DNA from: Lentisphaeria bacterium
Lineage (GTDB): Bacteria > Verrucomicrobiota > Lentisphaeria > Oligosphaerales > Oligosphaeraceae
Reading direction: 5' to 3'
NCBI GenBank assembly: GCA_016287975.1
Contig: JAEEXV010000135.1
Location: 1 to 23,103, forward strand
Length of the DNA stretch: 23,103 nucleotides
Part shown: positions 7,207 through 14,639 of the stretch, piece by piece
Layout: every line of letters starts with the position of its first letter
Position numbering within the stretch: the stretch's first letter is position 1
Notes under the pieces: model-generated
Told to the model about the DNA's origin: nothing
Databases searched by the model: none
What the model saw: the letters and a program-made list of their open reading frames with translations, nothing else
Program-made: the position numbers and the translations under genes

Positions 7207-8868
7207 ATGAGCATTCTCCAGCCCATCTACAATACCTACGCGGCGTGCGTGAGCCTGAACCGCATGCGGCGCATTGTGTCGGTGCTGGTGAAGCACGGCC
7301 TGGGGGTGTTTTTCGAGGGGCACGCGTGGTGGTTTCCGTTCCGTCGACATTCCGTCGCGGCGGAGCAGCAGGGGCTGGCGCAGCGGGTGCGCGAGGCGCT
7401 GGTTGAACTGGGGCCGACCTTCATCAAACTGGGGCAGATGCTTTCCGCGCGCCCTGATCTGGTGGGGACGGACTTCGCGTCGGAATTGAGCCAGTTGCAG
7501 AATGACGTGCCTGCGGTTCCCTTTGAGCAGGTGCGGGCGTGCCTGGAGCGTGAACTGGGGGGGGCCATCGGGAATGTCTTCCAGGAGTTCGAGGAGACGC
7601 CAGTCGCGGCGGCCTCGGTCGCGCAAGGCTACCGCGCGGTGCTGAAGGATGGGGCGCGGGTGTTTGTGAAAGTGCTCCGCCCTGGCATCCGTCCAGAGAT
7701 CGTGGCGGATATCCGCGTGCTGAAGGCGCTGGCGAACTACGTCCATCGGAATTTCCCCGAACTGCACTATCTGATGCTGCCGCAGGTCGCGGAACAGTTC
7801 GGGGAGAGCCTGATGGAGGAACTGGACCTGGACAACGAGCGCGGCAACGTCAAGCGCTTTGCGCGGCAGTTCGCCGGGCGGGAGGGGCTGAAGGTGCCTC
7901 GGGTATGGGACGAGTTCTCGACGAAGCAGGTGCTGGTGATGGAGTGGATGGAGGGGATCAAGGCGGACGACCTGGCGGCGCTGAAGCATGCGGGCCACGA
8001 CCTGAAGCAGCTGGCGTCCCTGGGCGCGGAACTGGCGCTGGAGCAGTATTTCCAGCACGGCTTCTTCCATGCGGATCCGCATCCTGGCAACATGTTCATC
8101 CTGCCAGGGCCTCGGGTCTGCTACATCGACTTCGGGCTGTGCGGGCGCCTGACGCAGGTCGAGCGCGGCATCTTCTGCCGAATGCTGATGAGCATTCTGG
8201 CGCATGACGACCGCCGCGTGGCGCGGCATCTGCTGCAACTGACGATCTACAACCAGGCGCCGGACCTGTCCGCGCTGGAGCGCGCGGTCGGGGAACTGAT
8301 CGACCGTTACTTCTTCAATGCGCTGGAGGACATCGACGTGGGCGGGGCGATCCTAAACCTCTATGAGTTGTGCAACCGCTTCCATCTGGCGCTGAAGCCG
8401 CATGTCTATCTGCTGCTGAAGTCGATGGGGCTGGCGGACGGGCTGGGGCGGCAGCTGGATCCGAAGTTCAGCCTGGAACAGCATCTGCGCCCGTTTGTGG
8501 AGAAGGTCATTCGGGAGCGGCTTGCGCCGTTCCAGGGGTGGCAGAAGTGGCTGGACGAATTGCTGGATTTGCGTGACGGGGCGGCGGAGCTCCCCGAGGG
8601 GCTGCGGCGCTTCGGGCAGGCGGTGCTGGCGGGGGAATTGGGGTTTCGGCTGAAAATGGAGGGGGCCGAAGAGCGCGCGGAGCGGCACCGCCGCAGTCTG
8701 GACCGCTGCGCGGTCGCGGTGCTGGCGGCGGGCGCGGCGCTGGCGGGGGCGTTGCTGCTGGCGGCGGGGGAAAAGGTGGCGGGGTGGTGTTTCCTGGCGG
8801 GCGGCGGGGCGCTCGCGCTGGGAGTGCTCCATTCGCTGTGGCGTGCGGGGGGGCGCCCCGACGACTGA
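7207..8868 (+). CDS. UbiB/AarF/ABC1-family atypical kinase
   Basis: UbiB-family proteins are membrane-associated atypical kinases/ATPases, many needed for isoprenoid-quinone synthesis. The 553-residue protein has KLGQ at 74-77 (the family KxGQ motif), FIKLGQMLSARPDLV, an Ala-rich nucleotide loop AAAS at 134-137, Lys155 in VFVKVLRPG, Glu204/205, HADPHPGN at 288-295 and the DFG aspartate in IDFG at 307-310. Two hydrophobic segments at about 502-520 and 525-545 give the usual C-terminal hairpin anchor. The stretch after AAAS reads VAQGYRA where relatives usually have IAQVHRA. The ATG at 7207 matches the family N-terminus, but its ribosome site is poor. In-frame codons upstream are hairpin repeats and are excluded. 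Its stop is 3 bp from the next ATG, suggesting coupling with the OleA-like gene. Confidence 0.9.
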   Translation: MSILQPIYNTYAACVSLNRMRRIVSVLVKHGLGVFFEGHAWWFPFRRHSVAAEQQGLAQRVREALVELGPTFIKLGQMLSARPDLVGTDFASELSQLQNDVPAVPFEQVRACLERELGGAIGNVFQEFEETPVAAASVAQGYRAVLKDGARVFVKVLRPGIRPEIVADIRVLKALANYVHRNFPELHYLMLPQVAEQFGESLMEELDLDNERGNVKRFARQFAGREGLKVPRVWDEFSTKQVLVMEWMEGIKADDLAALKHAGHDLKQLASLGAELALEQYFQHGFFHADPHPGNMFILPGPRVCYIDFGLCGRLTQVERGIFCRMLMSILAHDDRRVARHLLQLTIYNQAPDLSALERAVGELIDRYFFNALEDIDVGGAILNLYELCNRFHLALKPHVYLLLKSMGLADGLGRQLDPKFSLEQHLRPFVEKVIRERLAPFQGWQKWLDELLDLRDGAAELPEGLRRFGQAVLAGELGFRLKMEGAEERAERHRRSLDRCAVAVLAAGAALAGALLLAAGEKVAGWCFLAGGGALALGVLHSLWRAGGRPDD

Positions 8869-8871
8869 CGC

Positions 8872-9924
8872 ATGCGCTACCACGACGTGGACATTCTGGC
8901 GTGCGCGGCGGCGCTTCCAGAGGAGCGGGTGAGTTCCGCGGAACTGGAGGAGCGGCTTCGGCCGCTCTATGAGCGCCTGCGGCTTCCCGAGGGGCGGCTG
9001 GAACTGATGACCGGCATCCGCGAACGGCGCTTCTGGACGGCGGGGACGCGTCCCAGCCAGGCGGCGGCGCAGGCGGCGGAGAAGGCGCTTGCGCAGGCGG
9101 GGCTGGCGAAGTCGGATCTGGGGGCGCTCCTTTACTGCGGGGTGTCGCGGGACTTCGTGGAGCCCGCGACCAGCACGGCGGTGGCGCGGGAACTGGGGCT
9201 GCCGACGGATGTCCTGAACTTTGATTTGAGCAACGCGTGCCTGGGGATGCTCTCCGGCGTCGCGGTGCTGGCGGATGCGATTGCGGCGGGGAGCCTGGCG
9301 TGCGGCATGGTGGTGACGGGGGAGAATTCGCGTCCGCTGGTCGAGCACACCATCGCGCGGCTGAACGCGGACATGGGGCTGACGCGGCAGAGCGTGAAGC
9401 CTGAGTTCGCCTCGTTGACGATCGGCTCGGCGGCGGCGGCGGTGATTGTGGCGCGGCGGGGCTTCGCGGGGAGGGACGGCCATGCGCTGCAGGCGATCGC
9501 CCATGCATCCGACTGCGCGGGCAGCGGCCTGTGCCAGGGGGACGCGGCGGGCGGCATGGTCGAGGGCAGCCACCCCGTGATGAAGACCGATTCGCACGAA
9601 CTGCTGGTGCAGGGCATCGCGGTCGCGGAGCGGATGTGGCGGCGTCTCCAGGCCGAGGGCTGCTGGGGAGGGGATGGGCGTCCTGATCTCATCTGCGGGC
9701 ACCAGGTCGGCAAGGTGCACCGCGACCAGCTCTTCGCGCGCCTCGGCCTTCCCGTCGAACTGGATTTCCCCGTCTTCCCCGAACTCGGCAACTGCGGTTC
9801 CGCGTCGCTTCCCGCCTGCTGTGCGCTCGCCGCCGAGCGCGGCGCGCTGCGTCCCGGGATGCGTCTCGCCTGGCTTGGCATCGGCTCCGGCATCAACAGC
9901 GCGGGCGCGGCGATCCTGTGGTAA
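8872..9924 (+). CDS. OleA-like 3-oxoacyl synthase III (thiolase superfamily)
   Basis: The thiolase-fold triad is visible: Cys123 in LSNACLG, His277 in GHQVGKVHRD and Asn307 in GNCGSAS. Several stretches match what I recall of Xanthomonas OleA, which condenses two acyl-CoAs head to head in long-chain olefin synthesis. They include the N-terminal ELEERLRPLYERL, GIRERRFW, SRDFVEPATS with Glu97 in the place of the OleA-specific catalytic glutamate, the TGENSRPLVEHTI region, and the end GIGSGINSAGAAILW. FabH is the main alternative, but it lacks that glutamate. The 350-residue length fits. The start is 3 bp after the ubiB-like stop with no clear ribosome site, so translation is probably coupled. 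OleB, OleC and OleD partners are not in the window. Substrates are unproven. Confidence 0.82.
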   Translation: MRYHDVDILACAAALPEERVSSAELEERLRPLYERLRLPEGRLELMTGIRERRFWTAGTRPSQAAAQAAEKALAQAGLAKSDLGALLYCGVSRDFVEPATSTAVARELGLPTDVLNFDLSNACLGMLSGVAVLADAIAAGSLACGMVVTGENSRPLVEHTIARLNADMGLTRQSVKPEFASLTIGSAAAAVIVARRGFAGRDGHALQAIAHASDCAGSGLCQGDAAGGMVEGSHPVMKTDSHELLVQGIAVAERMWRRLQAEGCWGGDGRPDLICGHQVGKVHRDQLFARLGLPVELDFPVFPELGNCGSASLPACCALAAERGALRPGMRLAWLGIGSGINSAGAAILW

Positions 9925-10008
9925 CTGACATGACGAAAAACAAGGCATGACGCCATGGCAAAATGGCGGCATGGCGAACAAGACACCCCCAAAAGGAAGT
10001 TGAATCCC

Positions 10009-11970
10009 ATGGCAAAGACACTGCTGTATCAGATTTTGGAAGCGCACCTGGTCTCCGGCAAACTGGAGGCGGGGGCGCCGATCGAGATTCGCATCGACCA
10101 GACGCTGGCGCAGGACGCGACGGGCACGATGGCGTGCCTGGAACTGGAGGCGATGAAGGTGGAGCGGGTCAAGACCGAGTTGTCGGTGCAGTATGTCGAC
10201 CACAACACGCTGCAGGTGGGGCCTGAGAATCCGAACGACCACCTCTATCTGCAGACGGTATGCGCGGCGAAGGGCATCCGCTTCTCGCGTCCAGGCAACG
10301 GCATCTGCCACCAGGTGCATCTGGAGCGCTTCGGCGTGCCAGGCAAGACGCTCCTGGGGGCGGATTCGCATACGCCGACGGGCGGCGGCATCGGGATGCT
10401 GGCGATTGGCGCGGGCGGCCTGGATGTCGCGCGGGCGATGGCGGGGATCCCGTTCAAGCTCGTGTGCCCGAAGGTGATCGGCATCCATCTGACGGGGCGG
10501 CTGTCGCCGTGGGTCTCCGCGAAGGACGTCATCCTCAAGGTGCTGGAGATCCTGACCAGCAAGGGCAATGTCGGGACGGCGGTCGAATACTACGGGGAGG
10601 GGGTGAAGACCCTGACGGTGCCAGAGCGCGCGACCATCACGAACATGGGCGCCGAACTGGGCGTCACCTCGTCGGTCTTCCCGTCGGACGAGGAGACGCG
10701 TGCGTTTCTGGAGGCCGAGGGGCGCGGCGGCGACTGGCGGCCGCTGGCGGCGGAGGAGGGCGCGCAGTACGACCGCGTGATCGACATCGACCTCTCGGCG
10801 CTGGAGCCGCTGGCGGCGTGCCCGTCGAACCCCGCGAACGTCAAGCGCGTCCGCGACTGCGGCGCTCTCGCGGTCTCGCAGGTCGCGATCGGCTCGTGCA
10901 CCAACAGTTCGCTGAAGGACCTGCGGCTGGTGGCGGCGATGCTGAAGGGCCGCCATGTGCATCCTGCCGTCACGCTCGCGATCGCGCCTGGCAGCCGCCA
11001 GGTGCTGCGGATGCTGGCGGACGAGGGGGCGCTCTCGACGCTCCTTGACGCGGGGTGCCGCGTGCTGGAGAGCGCCTGCGGGCCGTGCATCGGCTCTGGA
11101 TTCAGCCCTGCCTCGGGGACGGTGACGGTGCGCACCTTCAACCGCAATTTCCTGAACCGCACTGGCACCAAGAACGACCAGTCCTATCTGGTGAGCCCCG
11201 CGACGGCGGTCGCGACCGCGCTGACGGGGACGCTCGCCGACCCGCGCGACGTGGCGGCAGAACTTGGCCTCGTCGAGCCTGAGTGGCGGATGCCCGCGCA
11301 TTTCGTGGTGGATGACAGCATGATCCTGGCGCCCGCGCCGTCGGGCAGCGAGGTGGAGATCATCCGCAAGGAGACGATCGGCGCGCCGCCGCACTGCACG
11401 CCGCTGCCGTCGCCGCTGGACGGGGAGGTGGTGATCAAGGTGGGCGACCGCATCACGACGGACCACATCATGCCTGCTGGGGCCTTCCTCAAGTTCCGCT
11501 CGAACATCCCGCGCTATGCGGAGGCGGTCTTCAACTGCTTCAACGAGGCTGGCAAGCCGACTTTCGCCGAGCGTGCGGCGAAGGTGCGGGACAGCGGTCG
11601 TTCGGGCGTGATCGTCGCGGGCGAATCCTACGCGCAGGGATCGAGCCGCGAGCATGCGGCGATCTGCCCGATGTATCTGGGGGTGCGCGCGGTGGTGGCG
11701 ATCTCGATCGAGCGCATCCACACCGCGAACCTGGTCAACTTCGGGATCCTGCCGCTCTACTTCGCCAATCCCGCCGACTACCAGGGCATTCAGCCAGGGG
11801 ATCGGCTCCGCATCGACGACCCCGCCGCGCAACTCTCGGCGGGCGACGACATCACCGCGACCGTCATCGGCGCCGACGGGCAGAGCCGCGCTCTCGCACT
11901 GCGCTGCACGCTGACGCCCGAAGACCGCAGGATGGTGCTGGCGGGCGGCGCGCTCGCGGGCAACGACTGA
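10009..11970 (+). CDS. Aconitate hydratase, Aquifex-type
   Basis: Aconitase interconverts citrate and isocitrate in the TCA cycle using a [4Fe-4S] cluster. The 653-residue chain has the three cluster cysteines: Cys297 in GSCTNS and Cys357/Cys360 in ACGPCIG. It also has ADSHTPTGGG at 118-127 and TDHIMPAG at 484-491, and the swivel-domain loop YAQGSSREHAA at 541-551. Length and domain order (catalytic domains then swivel in one chain, shorter than AcnA/AcnB) fit the Aquifex-type aconitase subfamily; isopropylmalate or homoaconitate hydratase are usually split or shorter. The ATG at 10009 is favoured by AGGAAG 9 nt upstream and by MAKTLLYQILEAHLV matching the family start; the upstream in-frame ATG at 9955 is rejected. 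The 84-bp gap before it holds a 6-bp-arm inverted repeat at 9951-9968. The next gene follows after 9 bp. Confidence 0.92.
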   Translation: MAKTLLYQILEAHLVSGKLEAGAPIEIRIDQTLAQDATGTMACLELEAMKVERVKTELSVQYVDHNTLQVGPENPNDHLYLQTVCAAKGIRFSRPGNGICHQVHLERFGVPGKTLLGADSHTPTGGGIGMLAIGAGGLDVARAMAGIPFKLVCPKVIGIHLTGRLSPWVSAKDVILKVLEILTSKGNVGTAVEYYGEGVKTLTVPERATITNMGAELGVTSSVFPSDEETRAFLEAEGRGGDWRPLAAEEGAQYDRVIDIDLSALEPLAACPSNPANVKRVRDCGALAVSQVAIGSCTNSSLKDLRLVAAMLKGRHVHPAVTLAIAPGSRQVLRMLADEGALSTLLDAGCRVLESACGPCIGSGFSPASGTVTVRTFNRNFLNRTGTKNDQSYLVSPATAVATALTGTLADPRDVAAELGLVEPEWRMPAHFVVDDSMILAPAPSGSEVEIIRKETIGAPPHCTPLPSPLDGEVVIKVGDRITTDHIMPAGAFLKFRSNIPRYAEAVFNCFNEAGKPTFAERAAKVRDSGRSGVIVAGESYAQGSSREHAAICPMYLGVRAVVAISIERIHTANLVNFGILPLYFANPADYQGIQPGDRLRIDDPAAQLSAGDDITATVIGADGQSRALALRCTLTPEDRRMVLAGGALAGND

Positions 11971-11979
11971 TCGCGCATC

Positions 11980-12786
11980 ATGGCATCACGGCTTGGCTAT
12001 CGGATCACGGGCGACTTCGCGGTCGGCGGCGTCGCCCGCCTCTACAAGGTCGCGCTGGCGGACGGCTCGGCGGCGATTCTGCGCGAACTGCAGACTTCGA
12101 AGTTGCTGAACTTGCGGCTGCAGTGCCGCTTCAGCGCTGGGGCGGCGTGCCGCTATGCCCTCTCGCCGCATCCGAACATCGTGAACTCCTTCGAGGCGGG
12201 GCGGCGCTTCCTGGTGCCCTACGAGATCATCGAGTTCGTCAACGGCATTTCGCTGCGCACCTTGCTGAATCGGAACGAGCCTCGGCTGAAGCAGGACGCG
12301 CCTGAACTGCTGCGCCAGATGGCGCTGGGGCTGGCGTGGGTGCATGAGCACGGCTACATGCATCTCGACGTCAAGCCCGAGAACTTCCTGATCCAGCGCA
12401 CGGACTCGGTCTATTCGGTGAAGCTGACCGACTTCGACCTGTGTCGGCGCGCGGACGATTGCTGGCCGCGCCGGCAGATGGGGACGCCGTCGTTCATGGC
12501 GCCTGAGCAGTTCAAGGAGAAGCGCGCCTGCCAGGCCTCCGATGTCTTCGCGTTCGGGGTGATCGCCTACCAGCTGCTGACGGGCCAGCGTCCGTTTTCA
12601 GGGAGCACGGAGAAGTCGGCGTGGCGCAGCCAGGCCAGTTTCCACACCGCGCCCCGCCCGCCGCGCGAACTCAATCCGCAAATCCCGCCCAAGCTGGAGG
12701 CGGTGGTGCTGGGCTGCCTGCGCAAGCCCCTGAAGGAGCGCTACCACGACATGTCCCAGGTCCTCCAGTCCCTGAACCGCTGCTGA
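11980..12786 (+). CDS. Atypical Hanks-type serine/threonine protein kinase
   Basis: A 268-residue kinase domain with no membrane segment or sensor domain. The catalytic loop is HLDVKPEN at 128-135 (Asp130, Lys132 and Asn135 kept, Arg replaced by Leu), the metal site is DFD at 151-153 instead of DFG, and the APE motif is MAPEQF at 173-178. A late lobe has SDVFAFGVIAYQLLTGQRPF. The N-lobe is unusual: the glycine loop reads FAVGGVARLYKV, the usual beta-3 lysine position holds Arg35 (AAILREL), and I find no clear helix-C glutamate before HPNIV. It may bind ATP in an altered way or be partly degenerate. It starts 9 bp after aconitase and ends 8 bp before tsaE, so it is probably cotranscribed. Targets are unknown. 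Confidence 0.87.
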   Translation: MASRLGYRITGDFAVGGVARLYKVALADGSAAILRELQTSKLLNLRLQCRFSAGAACRYALSPHPNIVNSFEAGRRFLVPYEIIEFVNGISLRTLLNRNEPRLKQDAPELLRQMALGLAWVHEHGYMHLDVKPENFLIQRTDSVYSVKLTDFDLCRRADDCWPRRQMGTPSFMAPEQFKEKRACQASDVFAFGVIAYQLLTGQRPFSGSTEKSAWRSQASFHTAPRPPRELNPQIPPKLEAVVLGCLRKPLKERYHDMSQVLQSLNRC

Positions 12787-12794
12787 ACCGCATC

Positions 12795-13253
12795 ATGCTA
12801 ACCTACATCAGCCATTCCGACGAGGAGACGGAGCGCCTGGGGCGCGCCCTGGCGGCCATCCTGCCATTCGGCACCGTCGTCGCCCTGGAGGGGGATCTGG
12901 GCTGCGGCAAGACCGTCCTGTCGCGCGGGGTCGCGCGGGGGCTCGGCATCACCGAGCCCGTCACCAGCCCGACCTTCACCGTCGCCCAGGAATACTCCTG
13001 CGGCGACGGGCGATACCTCTATCACCTCGACATGTACCGCATCTCCGATGAGAACGCGGCGCTCGCCTTCGGCATCGACGAATATCTCTTCCAGCCCCGC
13101 GCCATCACCCTCGTCGAATGGCCTGGCCAGATCGCGGGCCTCCTCGACGACCCGCGCCTGCGCACCATTCAATTCACCCACCGAGGCCCCGAGGAACGCC
13201 AACTCGACTTCCTGAACTGGCCAGAGGAGGAACTCGCGGCGGCATTGCGGTAA
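12795..13253 (+). CDS. tsaE: tRNA threonylcarbamoyladenosine biosynthesis ATPase TsaE
   Basis: TsaE is the ATPase partner of TsaB and TsaD in making the t6A modification at tRNA position 37. The 152-residue protein has the Walker A loop EGDLGCGKT ending at Thr40, the family stretch VTSPTFTVAQEY at 56-67, HLDMYR at 78-82 and LVEWP at 106-110. The ATG at 12795 lies 8 bp after the kinase stop and gives the normal length; an in-frame upstream ATG would run through the kinase gene. It is the last gene before the convergent heptamer array, which begins within about 6 bp of its stop. Confidence 0.95.
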   Translation: MLTYISHSDEETERLGRALAAILPFGTVVALEGDLGCGKTVLSRGVARGLGITEPVTSPTFTVAQEYSCGDGRYLYHLDMYRISDENAALAFGIDEYLFQPRAITLVEWPGQIAGLLDDPRLRTIQFTHRGPEERQLDFLNWPEEELAAALR

Positions 13254-13256
13254 GGC

Positions 13257-13597
13257 GCCACAGACGCATCTTTCGGGGACCCCAGACTTCAGACCCCAGA
13301 CCCATCTTACGGGGACCCGAGACTTCAGACCCCAGACCCATCGGGGACCCGAGACCCCAGACCCCAGACCCATCTTACGGGACCCCAGACCCGAGACCCC
13401 AGACCCATCTTTCGGGGACCCCAGACTTCAGACCCCAGACCCATCTTACGGGGACCCGAGACTTCAGACCCCAGCCCCATCGGGGACCCGAGACCCGAGA
13501 CCCCAGACCCATCGGTGAGCCCAGCGTTCTGTGCCGCCCCATTTTTGGGGCGGTTCATGACCCGAGACCCATCGGGGATCCGAGACCTAAGACCCCG
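13257..13597. repeat. GAC heptamer tandem array between convergent genes
   Basis: A run of 7-bp units starting with GAC fills the gap between tsaE and the E1 beta gene. The units are mainly GACCCCA, GACCCGA, GACTTCA and GACCCAT. They are grouped into blocks separated by CTTACGGG, CTTTCGGG or CGGG, so a higher-order repeat is present. The array is broken at 13514-13556 by a hairpin segment and resumes for about 40 bp. Frames through it are open but low in complexity. The remaining 13598-13654, up to the E1 beta stop, shows nothing clear. Confidence 0.85.
13534..13553. terminator. Candidate bidirectional terminator hairpin
   Basis: CCGCCCCA-TTTT-TGGGGCGG is a perfect 8-bp GC-rich stem with a T4 loop. 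It sits between the convergent tsaE and E1 beta genes, where a shared terminator is expected. On neither strand is it followed by a long T run (plus side TTCATG), so intrinsic termination may be weak. Confidence 0.45.
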
Positions 13598-13654
13598 CTC
13601 GGCCCGCCACGGGATGGTGGAGACGGCGCGGAGGGGGGGCAAGGGGCGCCCTGG

Positions 13655-14632
13655 TCACTCCGCGTGGAGGCGGCGGGCGGCTTCGGCGATGTCGTCGGCC
13701 TGGAGGACGACGTAGTCTTCGAGGTTTGCGCTGAAGGGGATGGGGATGTCCTTGGAGGCGGCGAGACGTGGGGCGGCGCGGAGGGCGGCGAAGTCGGCCT
13801 CGACGACGCGGCGGATGACCTCGGAGCCGATGGAGCAGGTCGGGGGGGCCTCCTGGGCGACGAGGAGGCGTCCAGTCTTGCGGACGGAGGCGAGGATGGT
13901 CTCCATGTCGAGGGGCTTGAGGGTCCTGAGGTCGATGACCTCGGCGTCGAGGGTGCCTTCGAGTTTCTGCGCGGCCTCGAGGGCCTTGTAGCGGGCGTAG
14001 CCGTAGGAGACGATGGTGAGGTCGCGTCCAGGGCGGACGACCTCGGCCTGACCGATGGGGACGAGGCAGTCCTCCTCGGGGATTTCCATCTTCTTGTAGA
14101 GGATGTTGCGGCTTTCGAGGAAGACGACGGGGGTGTCGGAGCGGAGGGCGGATTTCATGAGGCCCTTGCCGTCCCTGGCGGTCATGGGGAAGACGACCTT
14201 GAAGCCAGGGAGATGCGCGAACCACGCCTCGAGCAGTTCGGAGTGCTGGGCGGCCTCGCGGGAGCCGACGCCACTGGCGCAGAGGCGCAGGACGACGGGG
14301 ACTTTGGCCTGGGCGCCGAACATGAGGTATGCCTTGGCGATCTGGCTGGCGACCTGGTCCATGGCGACGTGGATGAAGTCGGGGTACATGAATTCGACGA
14401 CGGGGCGCAGTCCCGCAAAGGCGGCGCCTGCGGCGAGGCCCGTGAAGGCGGCCTCGGAGATGGGGGTGCCGACGACGCGGCGCTTGCCGTATTTCTCGAC
14501 GAGGCCCTTGGTCTCGGCCCAGACCCCGCCTGCATTGTCGATGTCCTCGCCGACGAGGAAGATCTTGTCGTCGCGTGCCATCTCTTCGTCGAGGGCCTCG
14601 GTGACGGCATTGAGGTAGGAAATGCGCTTCAT
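13655..14632 (-). CDS. Pyruvate-dehydrogenase-type E1 component, beta subunit
   Basis: E1 beta pairs with E1 alpha to decarboxylate a 2-oxo acid on thiamine diphosphate in 2-oxoacid (pyruvate, acetoin or branched-chain) dehydrogenases. The 325-residue protein starts MKRISYLNAVTEALDEEM and continues VGEDIDNAGGVW, RVVGTPISEAAFTGLAAGAAFAGLRPVVEFMYPDF with the cofactor-activating Glu60, then HSELLEAWFAHLPG. It has a C-terminal half of transketolase-C type (GRDLTIVSYGYARYKALEAA, DLRTLKPLDMETI). The ATG at 14632 follows the alpha stop by 7 bp; a TTG at 14650 would overlap alpha and is less likely. No E2 or E3 gene follows; transcription runs into the heptamer array. Pyruvate, acetoin and branched-chain substrates cannot be separated by eye. 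Confidence 0.9.
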   Translation of the reverse strand: MKRISYLNAVTEALDEEMARDDKIFLVGEDIDNAGGVWAETKGLVEKYGKRRVVGTPISEAAFTGLAAGAAFAGLRPVVEFMYPDFIHVAMDQVASQIAKAYLMFGAQAKVPVVLRLCASGVGSREAAQHSELLEAWFAHLPGFKVVFPMTARDGKGLMKSALRSDTPVVFLESRNILYKKMEIPEEDCLVPIGQAEVVRPGRDLTIVSYGYARYKALEAAQKLEGTLDAEVIDLRTLKPLDMETILASVRKTGRLLVAQEAPPTCSIGSEVIRRVVEADFAALRAAPRLAASKDIPIPFSANLEDYVVLQADDIAEAARRLHAE

Positions 14633-14639
14633 GGCGGTG

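Noticed and set aside
9951..9968. Terminator between the OleA-like gene and aconitase
   Set aside because: The CGCCAT/ATGGCG arms are only 6 bp with a 6-nt loop and no T run follows.
8353..11832. A very long minus-strand open frame (over 1100 codons) opposite the ubiB-like, OleA-like and aconitase genes
   Set aside because: It is Arg/His/Pro/Gln-rich, lies exactly antisense to three well-supported genes, and is the usual shadow of GC-rich codon use. The same holds for 2831-4789, 4690-7074 and 21154-23055.
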